Assembly (NCBI GenBank): GCA_914767715.1
Contig: OU612071.1
Location: forward strand, 6,927,493 to 6,991,492
DNA: 64,000 nt
Direction: 5' to 3'
From: Membranipora membranacea
Lineage: Eukaryota > Bryozoa > Gymnolaemata > Cheilostomatida > Membraniporidae
Shown: piece after piece, positions 54,780 through 64,000 of the stretch
Numbering within the stretch: the first letter of the stretch is position 1
Layout: each line of letters opens with the position of its first letter
The notes under the pieces: model-generated
Told to the model about the DNA's origin: nothing
Database searches by the model: none
The model's input: only the letters and a program-made list of their open reading frames with translations
Translations under genes and position numbers: made by a program

Positions 54780-55029
54780 CTGAATTCTTCTGATAACTTT
54801 GAGAAACACTGACATAGATTTGGGTAGTTGGAATGAGTTGATATACAGCCTCCTGTTTTTGCTGAGTGTATACTGATGTAAGAACTTGTTTGGTAACCAA
54901 CTGTAGTACTGTGAACTGATCGCAGCAAAAATTTATGTTTAATTTCGGGTCAGACCACTGCAAACAAAAACTGAACCAGCCATAAACTGAAATGCTGAAA
55001 ATGGATGCCGCCAGTAGGATGAAATACAT
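54780..55029 (-). pseudogene. Signal-peptide exon, array copy II (second exon missing)
   Basis: Identical in predicted peptide to 50839-51088 and in the same place of the repeat unit; again the second exon is absent. Confidence 0.5.
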
Positions 55030-55530
55030 GTGCAGATGATCCCAAAGTTATTAGCCTAGAGCTTCATAAAGTCGCCGAGCAGACAGATTTAAATCCATTT
55101 GTGGTTTATTTTTTTAATTTTAATTTTCAAACCTCCACCTTCAATCCTTGCATACACGTCAATCAGTCAAACAGTCATTTACTGTCATAAAACCGACCTT
55201 TCAACTTCAATATTGTTTGTAAACATAAACCTTATTAGATCATTGATATCGGCACACGGCCAAATCAAAAATGAGTTCAACATCGGATGAGGTGATTTAT
55301 TCCATCAATTAAGCTAATAAACCATGATCACCGTGTATTACAGTACAACTCTGGAGTAATAATTGTGCTTAATGTACTTGTAGCTGAGAAGTTACTGGAC
55401 CCGTATGAGAAACAGGATATGGCACAGTATTGTGTTCAGCAGTAAATGATCCCTAATATATCATCCAAATGGAAAAATTAATATATCGCCTTTAAATAGA
55501 GAAGGCCGATCATATCTCATATTTCTCCTG

Positions 55531-55716
55531 TTATGGCTGTATATAATCACAGTGCAGTTGTGGCAGTGTGGCTGCTGGTCGATTGAGCCTTGGTTTGAAT
55601 CTCAGCATAACTGCTTCTACAATCAATAAGGTGACATATTTAATCAAGCCCATGTCATTCTCAAAGCAGAGAGAGCACTCCAGAAATTCTTCTTCTCTTT
55701 CAGTAGACTCGGCCAT
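55531..55716 (-). pseudogene. Truncated RING first exon, copy 3
   Basis: Identical in peptide to 51590-51775, part of the 3941 bp repeat. Confidence 0.8.
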
Positions 55717-57037
55717 TCTTTTCTTTATTATTCAAGTCTAACTGCAGGCTACTGTGAAGCACAATAAAATGGTGTACGTGACAATCACCTGTCCTCATTT
55801 ATAAATGCAGATAGGCTGTGACACTATGGCATTCCTCGGAGAGAAGCCTATTGCATAAACCTGATAACACTGCTTGCTCTTTATGTCACAATGCAAACAA
55901 AACTGATAATATCCGCTTCAAAGTTCACATAAAAGGGGATTTCTCAGCTTGAGATTAACCAAAAATGAATGTAGCAAGCCGTTAATGAAGTACAAGGAAA
56001 TACTGATCAGACAACCGCCTGGCTGTTGGTATGAAAATTGAGTCATCAATCTAAAATTAGTCTGAGACATCTGACTTATAACACTGTTTATTCTTGGTGA
56101 CAAGTTGCAAATAAATGTGATATAACCGCATCAAACTTCACACAAAAGGGGATTTCTCAGCTTGATGATGTTCATCAATCAAAATAGCTATTAGCCTTCA
56201 TGACATGTTTATGTTATATCCATCAACTTGGCAGTGTGAACAGGTTGCGCCATAGTCAAGAATTTGTTTTCTTTAATACTATGCGACATTACAGCATTGA
56301 GCCAAGGAAGCTTATTGATACTGGGCGTGTATTTCATCAACAAGTTGAAACTGTTTTTGGCATATTTCCAATTCATATATTTTGTAACAAGTGAGCAACA
56401 GGATCTAGCTTACTCGTTGATAACATGCTGTGGGTATTAACCTTGCTCTATCATTTCTTTTGTCTAGCACAATAGGAAACTTGTTGATACTGGGCGTGTA
56501 TTTCATCAACAAGATGAAAGTGTTTTTGGCATATTTCCAATTCATGATCCCAAATTTGTTAGCCTAGAGCTTCATAAAGTCGCCGAGCAGACAGATTTAA
56601 ATCGATTTGTGGTTTTATTTTTATTTTTAAGGCTCCACCTTTACTCCTTGCATACACGTCAATCAGCCAAACAGTAATTTACAGTCATAAAACAGTCCGT
56701 TCAACTTTCAACTTAAATTTTGTTTGTAAACATAAACCTTATTAGTACATTGATATCGGCACAAGGCCAAATCAAAACATGAGTTCAACATGGATGAGGT
56801 GATTTATTCCATCAATAAGGCTAATAAACCATAATCACCATGTATTACAGTGCTACTCTGGAGGAATAATTGTACTCAATGTACTTGTAGCTGAGAAGTT
56901 ACTGGACCCGTATGAGAAACAGGATATGGCACAGTATTGTGTTCAGCAGTAAATGATCCCTAATATATCATCCAAATGGAAAAATTAATATATCGCCTTT
57001 AAACAGAGAAGGCCGATCATATCTCATATTTCTCTTG

Positions 57038-57223
57038 TTATGGCTGTATATAATCACAGTGCAGTTGTGGCAGTGTGGCTGCTGGTCGATTGAGCCTTGG
57101 TTTGAATATCAGCATAACAGCTTCTACAATCAATAAGATGACATATTTAATCATGTCCATATCGTTCTCAAAGCAGAAAGAGCACTCTAGAAATTCTTCT
57201 TCTCTTTCAGTAGACTCGGCCAT
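57038..57223 (-). pseudogene. Truncated RING first exon, copy 4
   Basis: Identical in peptide to 53355-53540, part of the 3683 bp repeat. Confidence 0.8.
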
Positions 57224-58353
57224 TTTTTTCTTTATTATTCAAGTCTAACTGCAGGCTACTGTGAAGCACAATAAAATGGTGTACGTGACAATCACCTGTC
57301 TGCATTTATAAATGCAGATATGCTGTGACACTATGGCATTCCTCTGAGATAAGCCTATTGCATTAACCTGATAACACTGCTTGCTCTCTATGTCACAATG
57401 CAAACAAAACTGATAATATCCGCTTCAAAGTTCACATAAAAGGGGATTTCTCAGCATTCTCCAAAATTGAATGTAGCAAGCCGTTAATGAAGTACAAGGA
57501 AATACTGATCAGACAACCGCCTTCAACCGACAACAAACTTCACACAAAAGGGGATTTCTCAGCTTGATGATGTTCATCAATCAAAATAGCTATTAGCCCT
57601 CATGACATGTTTATGTTATATCCATCAACTTGGCAGTTTGAACAGGTTGCGCCATAGTCAAGAATTTGTTTTCTTTAATACTATGCGACACTATAGCATT
57701 GAGCCAAGGAAGCTTATTGATACTTGGCGTGTATTTCATCAACAAGTTGAAACTGTTTATGGCATATTTCCAATTCATACATTCTGTAACAAGTGAGCAA
57801 TAGGATCTAGCTTACTCGATGATACCATACTGCGGGTATTAACCTTGCTCTATCATTTCTTTTGTCTAGCTCCAATTTTGAGCGGCAAAGATTACAAAAT
57901 TATGAAGATATATAATTGGCTCCTATTCTTGTCTTTACAAGAAAATAGTCTTAAGAAAAATGTCTTTGTATAGAATAGATTGCGGGGTGGGGGGCAAATC
58001 TCAAATAATCCAACACTAATAAAATTGTGGGATCATAGCTAGATTTTTAAGGCACCTGATCGGTTAGGGTCAACTTTTGACATCACTAATAGTGGATAGC
58101 TGGGAAGAAGATACTCCCTACATTTGAGAGCACGTATAACTCCATGCAACGCTACTGGCTAGATGTTTTGATGCCACAACGCTCTTTTTAGATTTTTGAA
58201 TGGTGGCGCTGCTTGGCAAAGCCCAGCTGTGTCAGCATGCATACAGAGGACAGCTTGTTGTTTGTCTACAATAGACGACATCTGACACTTTTCTGTGCCC
58301 TGTTTTAAATAAGAGTTATCCCCTCCTGTCGAACACAAATTTGTCATGGCTTA

Positions 58354-59029
58354 TCATGTAGCCTGTGCTAAATTTGCAGAAATAACATCCATTGGGGTAG
58401 GGTAAGGGTCCAGCCCTGCAAGTAAGTTATACCTCATCATAAGAACTTTCACATATCTGCAAATCTGAGCATGTATGATAAAGTTATTGAATGCAACAGT
58501 GTATCGTGCACCCTGATCACTGTCAATAGCTCTACTACCGCATACATCAAAGGATGGTTTATAGCATTCATTACGCGACCACAAATCACTATGTAGAAAC
58601 TGTTTATAAACAGTAAACAAAAGAGGGATGTCCCCAACCACAAGAACAGCTGATTCATTCATATGTTTTGTTTTTAAAATGACATTCATTATTAACTTGC
58701 TCTCACTATCATAGATGCAAGAAATGCTTTGATCTTTGAATTTAATGAATTTGTAAAAAAAAATACCAATCAATTATACCTGAATTCTTCTGATAACTTT
58801 GAGAAGCACTGACACATATTTGGGTAGCTGGAATGAGTTGATATACAGCCTCCTGTTTTTGCTGAGTGTATACTGATATGTGAACTTGTTTGGTAACCAA
58901 CTATAGTACTGTGAACTGATCGCAGCAAAAATTCATGTTTAATTTCGGGTCAGACCACTGCAAACAAAAACTGACCGAGCCATAAACTGAAATGCTGAAA
59001 ATTGATGCCGCCAGTAGGATGAAATACAT
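58354..59029 (-). pseudogene. Two-exon secreted-protein gene, array copy III, with nonsense codon
   Basis: Exon 1 (58780-59029) matches the signal-peptide exon of copies I and II. Exon 2 (58354-58649) begins after an AATCAG acceptor in matching phase 1 and encodes about 98 residues (VLVVGDIPLLFTVYKQF ... DVCGSRAIDSDQGARY) to a stop. In this copy codon 43 of exon 1 is TAG (58901-58903) where copies I and II have CAG. So no copy in the window is intact. The full-length protein would be secreted, about 180 aa; family not recognised. Confidence 0.5.
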
Positions 59030-59227
59030 GTGCAGATGATCCCAAAGTTGTTAGCCTAGAGCTTCATAAAGTCGCCGAGCAGACAGATTAGAATTCATTT
59101 GTGGTTTAATTTTTATTTTTAAGGCTCCACCCTTAATCCTTGCATATACGTCAATCAGCCAAACTGTAATTTACTGTAATAAAACAGTCCTTTCAAGTTT
59201 CAACTTCAATATTGCCCCTTGTAGAAC

Positions 59228-59400
59228 CCACAAACGTCGCAAACGTCAAAACGTCGCAATCTAGCGTTCCACTAACGTCGCAATCCCAAAAATGTCGCAA
59301 CGAAGGGTTTTTTAAATGTCGCAAACCCACAAACGTCCCAATTTTTTAAACGTCGCAATGGCTCGAACCCACTAACGTCGCAAATGTCGCAACTCAATAA
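59228..59400. repeat. CpG-rich 'acgtcgcaa' repeat patch
   Basis: About ten degenerate units of (A)AACGTCGCAA, some as AACGTCCCAA or AATGTCGCAA, spaced 10-30 bp and mixed with ACCCAC(A/T)AACG. It abuts the array's left-over end at about 59215 and is far richer in CpG than its surroundings. Confidence 0.85.
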
Positions 59401-60586
59401 AAACGCCGAGTTGTCTCCTCGTTAGAGGCAATACGATTTGCTATGATTAGTGGACAGGAGATACAAATTTCAAAACACTGTGGGGAATTGAATATCAATG
59501 TTCAATTTTGAGTATTGATGAGTATTTTTCGTGTCATTTGAATCTTTTTTTTTTCACTCCACTTTCAGTGTCTTGTCACATCAGAATCCATTACTGCTAC
59601 CATAAAAGGGATTGTTATGCTGTAATTTCATATGGATCCTAATCGGATATGGGTTTGTTGTTTGGCTCAGGGTGGCCCACTAGGCCGTACTGTTAGTACA
59701 TATCTATATACTACACAAACTGACCTAAGTGTGAATTTGATCGACTTTCCATGGTTAAATGGCAGCAGGGGATCGACCCAGAAAACATTGAGCTGGCATA
59801 AATGGCTGCATTCATAAGCATCAATATCTCCGTTATTGCACTCATAGAGCGCCTTTAATATTAGGAGATTAATGTGTACTGATATCGATAACTGTTTGTG
59901 TTATTGGTTGAAGTCTCATGGTATTTATAGGTAGAGAGTATGAGATTAAGAGAAAAAACTGCTGGAAAACTGCCATGTCACATCATGAATTTGCCATAAT
60001 AGACATCTAATAAGTGTAATAAGGCGTTAACCAACTATCGGAGTTGTGCCCTTTCTTTCTCGGAGGTGATAACTCATTCCATGTGATAACAGCTTATCAA
60101 CATCTAGCAGATATATAGACATACAAGTCAAAATTTTTCAGCCCTGAACTAAGTGACTGGAAACTCCAAAGTATTGTACCATGGTATACACTCATTTGCA
60201 TACTAACAGCCAATTGTATGGCTTTGGCTGCATACAAGAATCAATATTATTTGGATAACTAGCCTTGTATAGTTTTTTTCCCAAATTGCTGCCATTATCC
60301 TTGAGATTAACTGTTATTTGGCAATAATTTATTTGGAAGGTTGTGACATTACAATTTCATATTTTTGGCTGCGTAGTGCAATCAACTTTATTTGATTTTG
60401 CGGAAGTGAGAATATAAACAGACATGATTGAGTAACGTATTTACAGTTAAAAAAAAGTATAGATGAGTTCTGCGTAAGTAAGTGTGTGACAAAAATATAC
60501 TAATTTTAATATTGTGGTTATAATAAGTTCGTTAAATTTGTGCCTAGTAAAGAGTTCTGAAAATATGTACAATAAAAGGTATTACA
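59401..60586. other. No gene recognised
   Basis: AT-rich sequence without recognisable exons or repeats; a short plus-strand open frame at 59632-59817 has no supporting signal. Confidence 0.45.
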
Positions 60587-60808
60587 TCAATATTTCTTCC
60601 AAAATATATCACTAACTACATACCATCCATTCCTTTCTGCCAACAAAACTAACCAAGCGTTGTACCACGCGTTGTTGGATACAAGCCACCTCTTGATCTC
60701 AATCATGAGCCCACTGTTTTTCCCGCTAGCTCGTGATATGGCTCCCACACTGGGTCGAATTACCGGCTGTTTGTGTGGATTCAACATACTTTCAAGCTGA
60801 GCATTCAT
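60587..60808 (-). CDS. Possible frameshifted C-terminal tail of the Ginger-like protein
   Basis: 73 codons overlapping the stop of the main frame by 4 bp (60805-60808). The composition (IEIKRWLVSNNAWYNAW, Trp-rich) reads like protein. It may be the original continuation after a frameshift, or chance. Confidence 0.3.
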   Translation of the reverse strand: MNAQLESMLNPHKQPVIRPSVGAISRASGKNSGLMIEIKRWLVSNNAWYNAWLVLLAERNGWYVVSDIFWKKY

Positions 60809-63284
60809 ATAAAGTGTTCCCTTGGTATGAAGACATCATTGATTAGAAAGTTCAGCTCATGCATTTTCCTCACCATACAAAATGTGAGAATATCTCCAGA
60901 AAGAGATAATTGAACAATGTTGTTAACGATATGATTTGGCAATGATAGTAAGGATGGGCTGGGTCTTGTAACATACAATGATACGAACTCATACAATTCT
61001 TGCATCTCCAGCAACATCTCATATATTGTAAAGTTATTGTCAATAACCATAGTAAAGATAATTGTTAGAATTTCAACTGGAAGGTCTAACAAGTTCCCAT
61101 TAACGTCTTCTGAGGCCTGTACAGCTGGCATGGGGCTTCGGGGCGTTACTGCTGGCTGCACCCTTGCTAGAGGAGTGACATCAACCTTGCTCTCTTTCTG
61201 AAGTTGTATCTGAGGTGATCTTGTTATCACAGTAACAATATCAGCCAAATCTTGTCCAAGTGCGACGTAATGTTCTCCGTTGTTTTCTGGTAAATGACCA
61301 AGGACAATATATGGTTCACTTGGTTCAAATACGTTTTGGCCATCAGGTCGTATCAGAATATTTGCTTCTGTTGTAGTGGATAGAATGAGTATCTGGATAC
61401 TCAGCATTTCTGCAAGTGCATGGATCACGATATGGTCACGATATGTCCCGTCTCTACCCATGGAAACGAGGTAATCTGCTGGTGAGATGCTGGACAAATG
61501 ATGATGCCAAATTTTATTTTGTTGTTGGGCCAAGAATGGGTGAGGAAGTAAATAGTTCACTACCTCAGAACGAAGTGATTCATGGTTTGACCCATTTGAA
61601 CTGAGTTGGAAAGCAACTGCATGGAAGACGCAATTTCCGTCACCTATAGGGTCAAATATAACATTTAAACCATGCTCCGTTTCCAAGTTGTTGATCCGGT
61701 CATTATGATCCAGCGGTTTCGTTAGCTCACTTGCAATTTGACTCTCTTGCTGTTTGTTCTGAGTGTGATGTCTTTTACTGAAAACCAAGATCTCTGCATT
61801 ATCTTTGTACAATCGTTTGTACTTGTAGAAATCAAGCATGCGTTCGATCACAATGGCTTTTCTACACTTTTGTTTTGAGGTCACTCTGGACTTTTTAACA
61901 GGTACCCTTACCAAGACTTTATCATAAATGTCATAAACAGGAGTTTTCAGTGTCTTTTCCTGTCCCTTCATCATACATTTTGTGTAAACGCAAGTTGCCT
62001 GCCTAGCTTTCTGCTGAATTTCATTTGGGGTGAGAAAAGATCCACCATGCTTTGACCTGCCAAAGAACACCTCAAATGGAGACTGATTCCCTAAATCACG
62101 TTTGCGTCGATCATTCACCAATTTAAGATTGTCCTTCAATCCGTCAGCCCAGCACAAAGAGTTACCTTTAAGAATGTCAAATGCAAACACACTCTTCAGC
62201 GTTCTGTGACTCCTCTAAACCTTTCCTTGGGATTGCGGATGATAGGGAGAGATCTGTATGTGTTTGATTTTCCTGATTTTCAAAAGCTTGGTTACCTCCT
62301 CCTCAAATTCCTTTCCTTGGTCATTTTGAACAAGAAGAGGATCACCATAAGTGTCAAAGATATCCAACAGGGCGGCAGCCACCGATGAACTTGATTTACG
62401 CTGAAATGGCCTTGCCCAACAAAATCGGCTCATGACATCAAGAACTGTCAGGATAGAGCGATACTCTTTGCCATCATTGGCCAGACAAGAATCAGAAGAA
62501 TTATCAACCAAATCAATTTGAATCCTTTCCATAACCTGTTCAGCGGTGATTGGCGTGAATGGTGCTTTATTTGTAAAGGAAGTACGTGATTGGGTCTTGA
62601 TGGAAATGCTCCGCAGATTTTCTTGGATGTTACCCTCAGATTTGCCGGCGAATCTGCTCAAGCTTCAATGTATCTCTCTTGCCCCACAGCCTTTACCCTT
62701 GTAGAAGAGCTTTTCGTTAGCTTCTCCAGTTTGTTTTTGGTAAGAACTCTTTGACCATCTATAAGCAAAACCAAATTGTTCGTCGGTTAAATGTAACAAA
62801 TATACTTAGACCAAAGAAGACTACACAATAACACCCCGATAAATCCCAATAGATTGGGTGTCAAATGTACCATGGAAGTTTGAGCTGTTACATTAGAACA
62901 ATCGATGATGCTCGGATAAGGAAACCTTTGTTCAATTACCATTTTAATAGGATTTGTTCCCTCCCAAAGTAAAATAGGATAACTCATTACTGTAGAGTTT
63001 GATCAATGGTACAAAAACCTGTGTTCCTAGACAATAGTGTGTGCCATGTGAATATTTTGTATTAACTGACCTATGAACAATACAGGGACAGCCCCTTTCA
63101 CTGAGTATCTGTGTCTGTTGCGATAAAATTTCCGTGGGACCGCCAACTGTTCTTTAGTCCTCTCATTGACAGGAACATTGAACTCCTCTGTGATCATTGC
63201 AATCAAAAGATCATATTCTTCCTCGCTTAGTGTTTTGATGGATCTTGGCCCACGTGCAGATGTTCTGTGAACTTCTATCAGAAC
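60805..63284 (-). pseudogene. Ginger/KRBA2-type integrase with OTU and F-box-like domains, decayed
   Basis: Exon 63071-63284 (TLSEEEYDLL, ERTKEQLAVPRKF) joins in phase, across the intron 62759-63070, to 62758 and onward. A frameshift lies near 62655-62668. The integrase core follows: Asp in IQIDLVDNSS, Asp in LVQNDQGKEF, then a TAG at 62215-62217 exactly where the catalytic Glu is expected after SQGKV. The frame continues from there as 461 codons: integrase C-terminal part, then an OTU cysteine protease (Asp184, Cys187 in DGNCVFHA; His307 in EHYVALG), then two F-box-like segments (LPVEILTIIF, 369-379; LPNHIVNNIV, 417-426). Ginger1 transposons are known to carry OTU domains. The insertion ends were not found. 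Confidence 0.78.
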
Positions 63285-63804
63285 CTAACAATTATATTGA
63301 TTTATTCAGTAGGTGTTTAAGCAACTCACTGCTCTCATCATGCACACATTTATGTCTCCTCAAATCCCTGAGTCAATCAAACATTCCACGCTATTTTAAA
63401 TCACATGTAGTGTTTAAGATATGTTTCCAAAAATTTAATGAATCACCATATAGCCCCCACAAGCACTAACTGTACTTGCTAGAAAATAAAGAGTGGCCAA
63501 GTTACAACCCGTAAAAAATAGATCATGGTTTTTAGGGTCAAACCAGTACTGAAGATCAGGATTATGGGTTACGTGTGATATGTAAGGACGGCTAAGTCCA
63601 GGCTTGCAGTAATATTTCACAACTGCATAGAAGTTAAATTAATGATCAATAGAATTTAAGTACTTACATAAAATATCGATAAATACCAGAATATTCTCAT
63701 ATTGCTGTGGTTGAGAATCAGCAAAACCTACAAAAAATGATAGTTGATGATTGAAAGACATTTTCAAGCTGTTGATAGGCGATGAAAACCTTTACCAGTT
63801 GCCA
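63285..63804. other. No gene recognised before the gap
   Basis: AT-rich sequence upstream of the first integrase exon seen. Earlier exons may lie in or beyond the gap. Confidence 0.4.
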
Positions 63805-64000
63805 NNNNNNNNNNNNNNNNNNNNNNNNNNNNNNNNNNNNNNNNNNNNNNNNNNNNNNNNNNNNNNNNNNNNNNNNNNNNNNNNNNNNNNNNNNNNNNNN
63901 NNNNNNNNNNNNNNNNNNNNNNNNNNNNNNNNNNNNNNNNNNNNNNNNNNNNNNNNNNNNNNNNNNNNNNNNNNNNNNNNNNNNNNNNNNNNNNNNNNNN
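63805..64000. other. Assembly gap (N)
   Basis: 196 undetermined bases at the end of the window. Confidence 1.

Larger units (their letters stand above)
48860..59215. repeat. Complex tandem array upstream of the RING/tyrosinase gene
   Basis: About 10.3 kb of higher-order repeats. Near-identical blocks: 49910-51928 with 53851-55869 (offset 3941), and about 52690-54588 with 56373-58271 (offset 3683). A ~200 bp block containing 'TGACATGTTTATGTTATATC' starts at about 48979, 49976, 52166, 53917, 56198 and 57600; two ~170 bp units lie head to tail at 52559-52858. The array begins about 30 bp upstream of the RING ATG, so it amplifies the gene's 5' region. Near-identity points to very recent duplication or gene conversion; collapse or mis-assembly is possible. 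Confidence 0.88.

Noticed and set aside
48981-57796. Six similar plus-strand 64-codon frames starting MTCLCYIHQL
   Set aside because: They repeat only because the DNA block is repeated; there is no splice or start context, and substitutions between copies do not favour silent sites by eye.
58159-58347. 62-codon minus-strand frame near the array end
   Set aside because: Crosses the junction between the repeat unit and the segment with exon 2 of the secreted-protein gene; chance frame.

Overview
The window is a eukaryotic nuclear contig, AT-rich, from an invertebrate animal (most likely a marine early-branching one such as a sponge or cnidarian; this is inferred from gene content, not proven). 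Host genes have many short, phase-consistent exons with GT-AG introns: EGF repeats plus a C-type lectin domain, a DUF4806-type protein, and a RING/B-box gene. They sit among many DNA transposons. The last 196 bases are an assembly gap (N).

Layout. 1-6.6 kb: part of a Polinton/Maverick, with the C-terminal part of a family-B DNA polymerase on the plus strand and, convergent to it, a minus-strand cassette of adenovirus-type protease, double-jelly-roll capsid protein (broken by a frameshift), small basic protein, penton-like minor capsid protein, DDE integrase with chromodomain, and two conserved proteins of unknown function. 8.7-30.4 kb: a plus-strand secreted EGF/C-type lectin gene. Its 15.8 kb central intron holds a complete 11-exon DUF4806-type gene (20.0-26.8 kb), several MITEs and long simple repeats. 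30.4-40.6 kb: a block bounded by inverted CAGGG(C/T)CGTAGTT ends, with a multi-exon THAP-linked DDE transposase (plus) and a P2X7-C-terminal-like gene (minus). One transposase exon is itself split by a 2.27 kb element with ~60 bp inverted ends and a 10 bp target duplication. 43.8-48.8 kb: a minus-strand gene whose five exons join in phase to encode RING, two B-boxes, a helical linker and a full fungal-type tyrosinase (837 aa predicted). This is the most unusual gene here. 48.9-59.2 kb: a near-identical tandem array immediately upstream of that gene, built from its 5' region; it carries four truncated copies of the RING first exon and three copies of a signal-peptide exon of another, broken two-exon gene. 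59.2-59.4 kb: a CpG-rich 'acgtcgcaa' repeat patch. 60.6-63.3 kb: a decayed Ginger/KRBA2-type integrase gene with an OTU protease domain and two F-box-like segments; an in-frame TAG sits where the catalytic glutamate should be.

The Polinton genes would work together as a virus-like replication, capsid and integration set, but the copy is incomplete and its capsid gene is broken. The three transposon blocks look like decaying copies. The RING/B-box/tyrosinase gene has no internal stop and all junctions keep frame, so it is a plausible functional host gene. All exon models are read by eye from splice signals, reading phase and family motifs; no search was run.
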